From Torymus aiolomorphi (lineage: Eukaryota; Arthropoda; Insecta; Hymenoptera; Torymidae), in contig CM070875.1 of assembly GCA_036365515.1 (NCBI GenBank), forward strand, positions 2,515,001 to 2,579,000: DNA of 64,000 nt. Reading direction: 5' to 3'. How positions within the stretch are numbered: the first letter of the stretch is position 1; each line of letters opens with the position of its first letter. A program made the translations under genes and the position numbers. Of the stretch, positions 41,412 to 53,199 are shown piece by piece. The notes below the pieces were generated by a model. It did not search any database. It was not told the origin of the DNA and was given only the letters and a program-made list of their open reading frames with translations.

Positions 41412-43143
41412 GGCTTCAAAAAATTTAATGCTTAAATCGTTTTATTTTAAGTGCGAATATGTTTTTTCATATTATTATAATGTTAAGTCTTGAACGCTGA
41501 GGAACTTACTCTTATTTTTTATTGATTATTTATATTTTTGGTTGTATTACCTTTTCTCCTTGAGGAAGGTCTTGGAAATGAATAAACTGATGTTCAATTA
41601 ATTGCACTGTTTACTGAATGCTATAAATTTTTCAAATACAATATCTCGACTCGTAATTATCCGTACAAATAACTATATTCGATGTATTCGATTAGTGTAT
41701 AGAATATATGCGTTGATTGCGCAGGTAATTAATACCGATAAATTATTGATTTTATTAACATAAATAACTACTTTTACTTTTGTCCGGAGCGTACGGAGTT
41801 CGCGAATTAGCTGCGATGTCTTTACTTAATTTGAATTTCCCTCGACTGTCGTCTGGGGCAGACGAAGCTCGCAATCGATTTATTCTCCACGCTGTAACTG
41901 ACTCGTGCGAGCAAACCTCGCTTTTTTATGACAGAAATAAATTGGGTTAAAGATGATCTCACGATGAGTCGAGATCATCTTTTTAAACAAGTTAAATGAG
42001 CGTAAGCCGTATGTAGTTCGATTTCAAATTCAAAAGTGCTGAGTATAAGCAAAATTAAAACGCGCGCGAAGTTTGTGGCTCGCTACGTCACGCGTTTGCG
42101 TTGTCGAAATGCAATCACATAATTTTGTGGATCAGGAAATTACTGATGAGAATATGAATATCAAATGTAATTTAAGGATACGTCACGGACGTAACAATAA
42201 CATGCGAATGAACTTTGTAAAGCGAAACCAGAATTCGTTACTTGTACGAAAATTCATAATGTATTATAATGTATAAATTAATTTGTTACGTAACTGACCC
42301 GTTACTGACGGTTACGGAATTGACATTTTAGCAGTTATAAGCTCGTTCCTCTTAACCAATTAATATAAAAAATTTTCCTGCGTATAGGTTTCGAAGTACT
42401 TACCATTAACTTGAAAAAAATATGTATAACTTTTTGATATACAGCATTATAATAGCAGTTAAGTATTTTTACGGAACTGACCTGTTGTACTTTTTTTCAA
42501 TTTCGGAATGAAACATCAACTCGCATTTGTAAAAATTTCGAATTTCCGGCGCACCACTCACGTGCATTTGAATAGTATTTGAAGATTCACGGGTAAGTGG
42601 CAGTGAACTATAGCGCACTTTTGAACATCGATAGTATAGCATTCAACATTTTGTGAAAAATCGAGGGACAAAAAGTAAGCCTCTCGTTATAATTATTAAT
42701 AGCATTCTTTAATTGTAAAGAATACTCTTAATAAACCTTACTTTTGTGTATAGTGCGGTTTCATGCCCGAATTTGGATTTGAGACATGTTACGGAACTGA
42801 CATTTCGGGTCTATTTTGTGGATTCGTTTTAAATTAAAGCAAGCGTACTCGTTTATTCTGTTGCCGATTGTATTTAGTGATGTTATACACCAGAAAAAAC
42901 TTATAGGAGATTTTTTTTTCAAATATATAAAGGCCCCAGAAGTTACGGCGGAATCACTCATATGCAAATATATGCAACCCCTCTCGTTCCACGCATCTGC
43001 GGCATCATGATCCCTCCACCTTTGCCACCCACTCGGCCCACCCCCTAACCCTACACTGCTACACCAGCGAGCGAAAACGAAAGTGAATCTCCCTCTACAC
43101 TGCGCCTTAATAGGAAAACTAGCTCAAAAAGGGGCCAAATTTG
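41412..43143. other. Intergenic, no gene seen
   Basis: Mostly AT-rich. TTACGGAA(C/T)TGAC recurs near 42313, 42471 and 42790; this short dispersed motif is the only structure noted. Confidence 0.4.
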
Positions 43144-43340
43144 ACCATGACTGTTAACAGCAATCTCTCACCGGATTCTTTTAGTTTTCGATGGTAGAAA
43201 CATAATTTATTTAATCGCAACTCGAGAAAAATGTATTTTCATTGTTTAAATAATGCTCAAAGTTGAAAAAAATCGTTTTTTGCTTATATTTTTGCAACTA
43301 TTGATCTGACAGACAAAAGTTCTAATTGAAAGTTGTAGAT
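43144..43340. repeat. Long inverted repeat, left arm
   Basis: About 190 bp matching the complement of 48650-48837 at roughly nine bases in ten by eye, including TAATCGCAACTCGAGAAAAA and GCAACTATTGATCTGACAGA. Confidence 0.88.
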
Positions 43341-43538
43341 ACTAAAAAGATCTATCGAGTAAGCCACTTGCCGAACGATATGTTAATTAGTTCATTAGTT
43401 ATTGCAAATAAACCATCTATAAAATCGCTATTTTTTAAATTATCAATAAAAAATTCAGATTTTGTCATTGAGGCTCGAAAAGTGCTTTTAAAGGTAGGTC
43501 TTACACCCCTTTATTACCAGCTATTAAGTCAAATCTGA

Positions 43539-43673
43539 AATAGTATATTACGATACGTGGGCCGGAAATTGGATTTCCGGGCCGTGCGTGGTATGACGCC
43601 CGAGGCGAAGCCGAGGGCGTCATAACGCACGGCCAGGGCATCCAATTTCCGGTCCAAGTATTGTATACTATTT
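43539..43673. repeat. GC-rich hairpin with GAGGCGAAGCCGAG loop
   Basis: The arms AATAGTAT...GGGCCGTGCG...GACGCCC pair with GGGCGTC...CGCACGGCC...ATACTATT around the centre GAGGCGAAGCCGAG. A perfect short hairpin sits at the tip. Confidence 0.85.
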
Positions 43674-44412
43674 TTCTTACTCCCCGGCCGAAAGTACGTT
43701 TTGTAATTGTTAAATAATTGATAAAATTGCGTTGTCGTCTGCTAGCTGTGTTTGAGTGTTAGTTTTTCTTTCGGCCCGCTCGATAGTAGTGCCTCTGTCG
43801 GCCGCTTTGAGTAGCTCGGTCGATGTTACCGACTGTTTTTTCTTTCGGTCCGGCGTAGAGAGCTGGTTTTTTGGGCGTCTGCTACTTTCGCTATTGTACA
43901 GATGGTCTGATGCCCGCCCGACATTTGCAAGACCGAGGCGAAGCCGAGGTTTTGCTGGTCGGGGCGGGCATCAGAAACACATTCATTAAAAAAAGACAAC
44001 ACCGCTTTTTATTTCAATTAACTCTTTTTTCTCGTCACACGTGCACTTTCCTCTGTCTATTTCGTACGTGTCTAACCTTCACACCGCACAAACATATTTT
44101 TCTCGGACGCTCCCGTCCATACGTTTAAAAAACAATAACCACGATCAAACAAAACCACTTTTTATTTCAACTTTTTTCTCGTCACCCGTGCACTTTCCTC
44201 TGTTTATTTCGTACGTGTCTAACCTTCACACCGCACAAACATCTTTCCTCGGGCATGCGCGCGGGCGCTGAAGCGCCGCGGGTCAGGAAATTTCGGCAGC
44301 CAATCAGAGCGCGCGGTTGGTCTAAAATAGGATGCGAAAGTTTCTCTTTCGGCCCGAAGATGCGGGCCGAAAGTACGTACTTTCGGGTGGGCGAGTAAGA
44401 AATAGTACATTA
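43664..44412. mobile_element. Inverted-repeat element between two GC-rich hairpins
   Basis: The left end, TACTATTTTTCTTACTCCCC then GGCCGAAAGTACG, is mirrored at 44380-44412 (CGTACTTTCGGGTGGGCGAG then TAAGAAATAGTA). Inside are a second GCGAAGC hairpin (43906-43975) and a direct repeat of about 105 bp (44014-44115 against 44160-44250). Confidence 0.7.
43906..43975. repeat. GC-rich hairpin, GACCGAGGCGAAGCCGAGGT region
   Basis: TCTGATGCCCGCCCGAC pairs with GTCGGGGCGGGCATCAGA; the central stem is GACCGAGGCGAAGCCGAGGT. The pairing looks nearly complete. Confidence 0.85.
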
Positions 44413-44527
44413 CTAACGCGGGCGGAAGAGGATTATTTACCTCATGCGACGTTTTTCGGCCGAGCGAAGCGAGGTCGAAAAGTCGCATGAGGTAAAAATT
44501 CTCTTACGTCCACGTTTCAGTAACGTA
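44396..44527. repeat. GC-rich hairpin with GAGCGAAGCGAGG loop
   Basis: TTACCTCATGCGAC and TTTTCGGCC pair with GGTCGAAAA and GTCGCATGAGGTAA around GAGCGAAGCGAG. The outer arms continue to ACATTACTAACGCGGGCGGA and its partner TCCACGTTTCAGTAACGT. Confidence 0.82.
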
Positions 44528-44625
44528 TTTTTCCGTCCGAGGCCGCAAAATGACATTTAAGATGGCATTTTGAGGTTAAAGGGCGGAAAAAATTTTTATT
44601 TAAAAAAAAATATTTATTCATTACA

Positions 44626-44760
44626 TGTGTGTGTGTGTGTGTGTCTGTATGTGTGTGTGTGTGTGTGCGTGCCTGCGTGCGTGCGTGCGTGCATGCGTGT
44701 GTGAGTGTGTGTGTGTATGTGTGTGTGGGTGAGTGGGTGGGTGGGTGTGTGTGTATGTAA
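44626..44760. repeat. (GT)n-type degenerate microsatellite
   Basis: GT runs interrupted by GCGT, GGGT and GTAT units. Confidence 0.95.
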
Positions 44761-46154
44761 ACACTCGATATCTCGAAAACCATTTCACCTATTTTCGTCG
44801 GACAAAGCTTATTCTCTTAGTCCCGAAAAAATACTCCGTTTTAATTTTTTATCGATTTTCTTTTTTTTTTATAACCAAAAAATCTTTAAACTACCTACGT
44901 TTTCTGTTTTTAATTTTCAAATTATCTTTAGTATGTCATGGAAAATGTTCTTATAATTCATAAATTAATTTTTCAAAAAATATTTGATTATCGACTCAAA
45001 ATTTTATTTACTTATTACGCTTATTGAAGATAATATTTGGTATAAATTTCAAGAGATTATCTTCATTTTTTTTTTGAGAAAAAAATTATTTAAAAAGAAA
45101 AAACGCGTTTTCACTGACACACGATGACAAGAATAAAAACCAATTAATCTTCCTGAAATTTGGTATAGAGGATATAGATTTTTTATATCTCCAAACTGTT
45201 CATTGCACAAAAAAATTGAACTGTCACGACCAAAGATATTTGAGGTTGAAAGTTTTTTAAAAATATTTTCGAATAGCGTTTTTCAGACAATATTTGATAG
45301 ATAGAGAAACTTTTGTATAATACAATTAATTATTGTCATATAACAAATTAAAAAGAGGAATAAATACATTAGTTTGAGGAAGCTAAGTGCCAATGTATAT
45401 TGGGAGCGGTTTTTTATTAGTGATGATGGTCGGATTAGTGTAAGGATCTTTTTATTTAGTTAAAATTAAAAACACGGTTTTCTCAATATAAAAATATTCA
45501 TCTTGAATTTTATACCTTCACTTTGCCTTTTTATATGTTTAATATTATTAAACACAGAAAACAGATATTTTCATAATTATGTTATTGTTTATCTATCTTA
45601 GTGTCAATTTTACTTATTGAACAAAATCACAACATGAAAAAAGCTTATTTAAATGAAATTAAACTTGATTAATCTTTATCATTGTAGTGACATTCTGATA
45701 CTATAGAATTGAATGAACCTTTAAATTTGTTAAAGAAGGGAACTATGGAATGGAATGAATCACTAGAACTAAATTCAAAAGATAAAGACAAATCATATAT
45801 TAAAATAACAAATACTTCTTCATACATACATTTTTTAGTCAATAAAACTATAACATAGCTTGATGAAAAACATCATAATGTTTAAATGAATTCAAAATAA
45901 GTGCATTAAGGTTGTATTGGCCGTAAGATCTCATTTAAAAATTTAAGATAAATATTTTGGTCGTATAATTTGTCGAAAACACTAATATTCTACAGTACTA
46001 AGAGTAAACAAATATGTAAAATGTTTTTTAGAACTATGAAGAAAACTTTACATCGGTTTTAGAACATTGCATTGCTCATTTCTTTCACTTTTTAGTATGA
46101 CTGTACGCCTTACTACACAGTTTTTATGCTATAACTTTGATGTGAGTACCAGTC
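44761..46154. other. AT-rich intergenic sequence, no gene seen
   Basis: No coding frame longer than expected by chance and no clear repeat boundary. Confidence 0.4.
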
Positions 46155-46289
46155 GTTACCGACGATTGCAGGGACCCGTTTTTCTCAATCAATTTTAAAT
46201 TTTAAGAAAATATCGCTCTGCTACGTTATAGTTGACTATCAAATCTATAAATTGAATGAGAAAAACGGATCCCTGCAATCGTCGGTAAC
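46155..46289. repeat. Hairpin with 36-bp arms
   Basis: GTTACCGACGATTGCAGGGA at the left and TCCCTGCAATCGTCGGTAAC at the right, continuing through CCGTTTTTCTCA. The loop is about 63 bp. Confidence 0.88.
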
Positions 46290-46313
46290 TGTGGGGCCTC
46301 GCATCGCCTTAAG

Positions 46314-46742
46314 GGGGTCCGAAAGTCAATTAAAAATTCAAATTTCGCGCCACAATATAGCAGACGAAAAAATAAGTAATTTGCCTATAACAAATAGTAA
46401 AAACAATATTACGGAAAATCAGGACTGCATTACCCTCCGTTAATAATATCTATCATTTTACAAAGTTTGAAGTTTCTATATAAATATTTCGCTGAATGGC
46501 ATTTGAATAATGTCTCAAAATCAAGTAATTCAAATGCTATTCAGCGAAATATTTATATAGAAACTGCAAACTTTGTAAAATGATAGATAATAATGTAACG
46601 GAGGGCAATGCAGTCCTGGTTTTCCGTAATATTTTTTTTTACTAATAGTAAATTTTTACTAATTGTTATAGGCAACTTACTTATTTTTTTGGCTGCTATA
46701 TTATGGCGCGAAATTTGAATTTTTAATTGACTTTCAGACCCT
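46314..46742. mobile_element. Palindromic MITE-like element (about 430 bp)
   Basis: GGGTCCGAAAGTCAATTAAA at the left is mirrored by TTTAATTGACTTTCAGACCC. The arms of about 200 bp include TATATAAATATTTCGCTGAA and its complement. The centre is near 46513. Non-coding. Confidence 0.88.
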
Positions 46743-47139
46743 ACTAGCTCGCAAAAGCAATTCATTTCAATTGCAATCGATTACAAAGGTTTTCTTTTAC
46801 GTATACACAAATTTACAAGAACTAAACACTATTTTTTCAACTTAATTTTTTCAATAACTACGACGAGTCTAGCCATATTCAGAGAATCTCCATAAGAACC
46901 CACGTTAATTTTAAACTACAATATCTCGAAAACTAGCACGCAAATCATATTCAAATTTGCCAGAGACGTTTATAATGATATTATTGACCTACTGACGAAA
47001 CTTTATTGATCTGACATTATTTTTTACATATAGTCCATACAACCTTAAATAATGAATTGAATAATAACATTTCTCTTGTAAATAAAAAAGAAACCGTTCA
47101 TTAATTATGCAGCTTCTTTTGTAACTTAAAAAAAAATCA

Positions 47140-47622
47140 GCGCGCGAAGCGCGCGTGTCGAACTCTAGTCTTAACTAATCCCTTGTATAAATTGAGCATT
47201 CCAGATAATCTATTTTGCCCTCGAACGATCTCGAAATCTCGAATAATCGAATCCGTCTCGAATCTCGAAAGGAGAGAAACAAAAGACCAACAAACAGTGG
47301 CGCGCGTAGCGCGCTGATTAACGCTAGTCCCTTATATAAATTGAGCATTCGAGATAATCTATTTTGCCCTCGAACGATCTCGAAATCTCGAATAATCGAA
47401 TCCGTCTCGAATCTCGAAAGGAAAGAAACAAAAGACGACTAGCGTTAATCAGCGCGCTATGCGCGCCACTGTTTCGTCTTTTGTTTCTCTCCTTTAGAGA
47501 TTCGAGACGGATTCGATTATTCGAGATTTCGAGATCGTTCGAGGGCAAAATAGATTATCTCGAATGCTCAATTTATATAAGGGAAACAGTGGCGCGCGTA
47601 GCGCGCTGATTAACGCTAGTGA
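47140..47622. repeat. Three copies of a 115-bp unit with GCGCGC-rich linkers
   Basis: Copies at about 47166-47288 and 47327-47437 (direct) and 47470-47583 (inverted) contain TATAAATTGAGCATTC and CTCGAACGATCTCGAAATCT. Linkers read GTGGCGCGCGTAGCGCGCTG and ATTAACGCTAGT. Similar GCGCGC runs occur near 55280 and 63395. Confidence 0.9.
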
Positions 47623-48649
47623 CATTTACTTTAAATGACAATATTGAGGTACTATTTAAATCATACACTATTCAAAATATACTCTTAAGTAAATTTTCGA
47701 CTAATTGTACACATAAATAACTAACAGTAATTTACGCAGTAAATTAAAATATGAAAAAATTATGATTATTATTATTAAATAGTATTGGTTCAATTTATTT
47801 CGATAAAGTTTGTTCTTGGTAAAATAGAGTTATTTATATTTAGTTCATGAAATACTTAATTATAATAATAATAAGAAATTTATTATTGCAAATAAGATTT
47901 TAATATCTAAAAAATTCATGTTATTTTATTGTTTTGCGACCTTATTATTACATTCAAATAATATATTAATAGATATTATTAATAAAATTAATATAATAAT
48001 TAACGCACTTACAGATTTATGCTGAAAAAAGAAAAAATAATTAAATTACGATTAGTAGAAGCCGAAAAAATGTATAGTTTTCACGTATGAACGTTCGAAA
48101 TTCGCAAGCGGAGTCGGAGCGCGCATGCGCGCCAACCGCTAAGCAGCCGCCGCGCGCGTTCCGTTGCTGCGAACGGCTCGCGGCCGTAAAAACGTTTGTC
48201 TTTATCAATCGATCACGCATGCAGTTGCATATAAATAACATTCCAAAATTTTTTACTATTAGAACAACTATTGAACTTAGCAAAGCACCATATTTTGTTC
48301 CTTAATGTTGAAAAATAAGGCTGCAGTGAGTTTTTACAAAAAAAAACATTATCTTAGCTTCTAATTATGCTAGAGCAACCATTCAGGGCTTAAAATTTCT
48401 TTAAAAATTCCTACTTTACGAATGTGAAGTCGAGAAGTTTCTAACTATAATAGTCTGACCGTGAGTCAATTGTTTATAAATATTTCGGAACTTATTTTTT
48501 AAAGCCACTTTTAAGCAACTGTTAATTGTTTAATCGCTTAGGTTATTTTTGTCACGAAAGTACAACTCTTTAAGATTAAAATGAGCTGTCGCAGACTTCT
48601 GTACAACTGCTCAAAAACGTAGAAATTCCTGTAAAAAAAGAAAATTTTT

Positions 48650-48837
48650 TCAATTAGGACTTTTGTCTGTCAGATCAATAGTTGCAAAAATATAAGCGAA
48701 ACACGATTTTTTTCAACTTTGAGCATTGTTTAAACAATGGAAATACATTTTTCTCGAGTTGCGATTATATACATTATGTTTCTACCATCAGGAAGTAAAA
48801 GAAGCCGGTAAGAAATCGCTGTTAACTGTCATGGTTA
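48650..48837. repeat. Long inverted repeat, right arm
   Basis: Complementary to 43144-43340. The outer end is TTAACTGTCATGGTTAT, matching ATGACTGTTAA at the left arm. Confidence 0.88.
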
Positions 48838-50594
48838 TGAACGACTGAGCGTGCGGAGCGCGACATCGCATCAGGGTGAAAAAGCCAGGGCGGAGGTGTC
48901 GCAAGCTCGCGCGCGCGCGCGGCCACACGAAGCTCGCCGACGGGCAACTTTGCCGACCAGGCGGCCATGCGACGCGGAGCTGCTGCTGCTGCTGGCTTAC
49001 CCCTGAGAGAACGCGCACGCGCGGAGACGAGGCAAGCTATTATTGGAAAAACGAGGATAGGAGCGGGGGAGACATTACGAGGCAGCCGTGTATGGATGGA
49101 TGGGAGAGGTGGGGCTTAGGGGAAACCGAAGGTGTGTGCAGTAAGTATAGCGGTGGCTCATGGTGCGTGGATACCGAAAAGCTTGCGCGAGCTTTCGTGG
49201 GCCGGTGGTGAGAACAGAGAGGGTGCAGACGCGGTGGTACGGAGCTTGCGAGAGACGGGGAGGAAGAGATGGGGAGGTTAATTGGTAAGGGGGGTTGTTT
49301 TGGGTGGTGGTAAAGTTTGAGGAGTATATAAAGTTGGGAAGAATACTTTTTTTTTCATAAATAAATTATAAAAATAATGCCGGATGTGTGGGCTGAATTG
49401 TGATATATCGTTACTGGATGTGAAATTTGTATCAGGGTAGCGAACTTTCCAGCGTGGATTTTGTCTTGTTGAAATTTCAGTCTAATGCAAATTTAAAAGC
49501 AAATAAATAAGATGGAAGCTTTTTTCTTTTGAATCGATTTCTTCACGAATGTGTATATTGGGTATACCTAGATTTCAGTTCGTTTCAATGCTCTGGTTAA
49601 TCAAATATAGACTTGACAAAAATTAACTTGACTGATTATTTATAAAAGTTCGATCCATTGAGCAACAATCTATGCTTAGAGATTATTGCTTTTTACTTAA
49701 TGGTATGTAAAAAATATATAAGCATTCATAAAGATTATCTTTAATGATATGGCCATTGTAAACTTTCATTCCTTAATAAGCGGTAGACAAAATTTTCATA
49801 TCAGATTTGTATGCTAATATTCTCATTTATCTCATCGAAATAAAATGCTTAACCCAAAAATCGATAATTCAATCGATGGATCATACCAAGAGAAAGAATC
49901 TGAAATGATAATATATTTCATAGACGTATACATTAGACTTTCTTTTAATATAAAAACTAAACAAATTTTTTTTTTGTTACAAAATTTTTTCCATGTACAA
50001 TATTTTTAAAATATACTACCATGTATATTTTTTTTATAATGAAACAGTCGGAAAATTAATTCACAAAATTATAGAAATAAGCTGTGAACGCGGAAGAAAA
50101 TTTCCACGCTTTTTAATAATGGGATTTAAAGTACTCCAGATTCGAATTGAAATTATAACCGTAAAACGAAAAATTGGTTATTCAGGTAGACAAATGGCCG
50201 CCGGTATAGTGCTAAAATTATGCGCGTTGATTACTTTCCGCGCATCGGGTTGCACCACATCTCTGCTGATGTAAAACATCTTTCTTGCGAGTCAGGGACT
50301 TTGATGAACTCATCTTATAGCTTAGCGCGTAGGTAGCTTGTTTTACTACAGAATATCATAATAGCTCACCGACAATGCAAAATTATGTAGTGTACTAGAA
50401 ACTTTTTTGTTTAGAACTGCAATTTTATAGGTATACTTAAAACATACTTAACAGTGAAAATATTAAAATAAAAGTATAGCAATAGCAATAGTGGTCATTT
50501 ATTGTAAATATAAATTCCAAAAGAAATCTGACTGTCGTTCTATTACTGAATTCTTTAAAGGTAAATTAGACAAAATGGAAAGAAAAGACACTGT
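48838..50594. other. Intergenic, no gene seen
   Basis: A GC- and purine-rich patch (48840-49330) followed by AT-rich DNA. The patch has open frames of about 110 residues, but they are compositionally biased and lack support. Confidence 0.4.
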
Positions 50595-51505
50595 AAACAA
50601 TTTTAATTTAGGTGATGCAAAATATAATCTTAATGGAACCTTCCGAGGTTTATTCTTGCAGCAGTAAATTATCAAAAGATAAGTCATTGAAAATGATATT
50701 GGATAAGATTACAGAAGATGAATTGAATAAAGGAAAAGAAGTGGTAAATGATATACCAAATGAAAAAACAAATAAAAGTATAAAAGATCAATTTTCCAAT
50801 AGAAAATTTATAGAGGGTCAATTAGAATTATCAACATTAAAAGAAGTTTTAGAAGAGGAATGTTGGGGTACTCATCAAAAAGAAGATAAAATAGAAAAAA
50901 ATAAACAATATCGGTTTTACTACTGTTTATTACTATAAACCAATAGATAAGAAGTTTGAAAACAAAAAAACAGAAGATAGCTTAGAAGATCAATCTTATA
51001 GCCATGAATTAATGCACGACAATGTAAAAGAAGTAAGAAAAGAGAAATTATTAGTAATAGAATTTCGCAATCATAATTTTTTAGAAGAATCTGATCAAAA
51101 TAAAATAACAGTAAGTGCAGAATCAAAATTACAAAATAATATACTAAAAAAGTGTAAATAATTTTAATAATGATTTAAAAAGTGTAAAAAACCAAAAGTG
51201 TTCTGTGTCAAGAACAAAATTTTTTTCTAAAAAGAGTTTAAGAACCAGAGCATCAATAAAGTACACCATAATTCAAAGACTATTGAGAATAATATAAACG
51301 AACTTAAAAATAAGAACAATATCATTGTAGATACAGCAAGTTTAAAAAGTAAGAACTGGTCATTAGAAAGCAAAACCATCACCAATATTAGTAAACGCTT
51401 ACATTCAGATTCGAAAGAATCTGAGAATATATATAAAGTTATTCAGGATTCGAAACGCCAAAGGCCGAATAATGATGTTCCAGAAAAGAAAACACAAGAA
51501 TGAAT
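50595..51505 (+). pseudogene. Frameshifted remnant of a Lys/Glu/Asn-rich coding sequence
   Basis: 50612-50938 is open (KDKSLKMILDKITEDELNKG onward). In shifted frames the same style continues: KTEDSLEDQSYSHELMHDNV with KEVRKEKLLVIEFRNHNF to a stop near 51160, then NNIIVDTASLKSKNWSLESK with RLHSDSKESENIYKVIQDSK to a TGA at about 51503. The shared composition and regular frame switches suggest one decayed gene rather than chance. No family was recognised, and low complexity makes this uncertain. Confidence 0.4.
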
Positions 51506-52720
51506 AAAAATTCATAGAAAAACGTTCCACATTTTAAAACCAATTGTTCAGAAATTTTATATTAGTCCTTATATCCCGGATGCCGCTAAATACAAAAATA
51601 TTTTTTGAAAGAACCACATGGATATAGTAGAAAGACAAATACTTGGTAAATTTGACTATTTATTTGTCCATTTAGCATTATTTATTTTTGTCTAAAATGT
51701 AAATTATATTTAAAATAAATTTTTTTTAGATAAAAATGGTATAAGGGCTTTAGCTATAAGAAGGATAAAATCAAAGAAATATCTTGAGGATCAATAATTC
51801 TGGATCCTAAGTGATTAGTGACTCAGAATGGCTACCTATTTCTAAGTGATTTAATACTAAATAATTCGATTGGTCGATTACGTGTAAATATTTTTACATT
51901 ATGCATAATCATTGTCAAATTATATTTTTTAAAGAAAACGTTTAAATACTAATTGAGTGTACTACTATGACTTATATATGTTTATATCACTACTTATTTG
52001 TAAAATTTAGCCACTCAAAGAGTCAGAAATATGTTATGAAAATTGAAAAGGGTATTTATAAAAAATAGAAGAAAAGTTTTTATTTTAGTGTCTGACATTT
52101 ATTTGGTACAATTGTTATTAGTTGGTCTAAGTTCACTGTTATTTATAACCATGTTTTAATTTAATCTCTAACGGTTCATCATAAAATAAAAAATTGTATT
52201 TATCTAGAAAAAAAATTATTTGTTTACCTATGTTGTCGCATTTTTCTGTATAATTGTAATTATAGTGATAGATAGCATGCACATTCCTCAAAGAATTCAA
52301 ATAACTCTTTCAGTGCGACTAATTCATAAGATTTTGACGATTTGTAAAATAGTTAAGTTAAAGTATCGAAAGAGACGCATTTGAAAAGTATCAACAAGCG
52401 TAAGTTCAGGAGGTTATTTGATGCCATAAAACGCGCTCCGAAGAGTTTTGATCCGCGATTACTTACGATATTCTATAGATCTGACGGCTCGGCGCAATAG
52501 TGTAAAACAGTAACTATACGGTATATGAGTAGATCTGCTGGAATGAGCAAGATGACGATGAGCAGCAAGATGCGTAGAACTAAAATTCTATCCCCTTGAT
52601 TTTCGGACATTCACTTAATTTTCATCCGTGTCAGCGCGACCATCGAGCGCGGGTGGGAAAACCCATATTTTGTGCTTCCTACGGCGGATTCTTAGTTATT
52701 AAACATCGTGCTTTTGGACA
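51506..52720. other. AT-rich intergenic sequence
   Basis: A short frame at 51505-51600 (FHILKPIVQKFYISPYIPDA) may belong to the preceding pseudogene. Otherwise no feature is supported. Confidence 0.3.
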
Positions 52721-53199
52721 CACACTGAGAAAAAAAATTGCTTAAATCAAGGAAATCGATTTACTTAAAATTGATTCTCTAAATATAAGTAAATAATTAC
52801 TTGAACTCAATAAATATTTTTAGAAACAAGAAAATATTTTTTTGAAAATAAGAAATAACATATTTGAAAATATTTATTTGAATAGAGTGAAGAATACATT
52901 AAAGTTAATATAACTTAAAAAAAGAAAGAAACCAATTATTTACTTTTAAAAAATTTATTTATTTAAATTTAGAATAACAGTTCAAAGAAACATTTATTTG
53001 AGAACAAAAATTGCCTTTCTTAAAATTAAGAGTTATTTCTCTGAATCAAGAGAATTCATTCTGTTTTACTAAGATGACAATATCAAGAAAATGTTTACTA
53101 AACCTAGTAAATTTTAACCTTAAAATAAATTACGATTTCTTTGGTTCCATTAAATTTCTAATAACAATTTTCAAAGAAATAATTCCTTGACACAAACTC

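Noticed and set aside
48876..49211. 111-residue frame in the GC-rich patch
   Set aside because: Arg/Gly/Cys-biased translation of GC-rich DNA with no supporting features.
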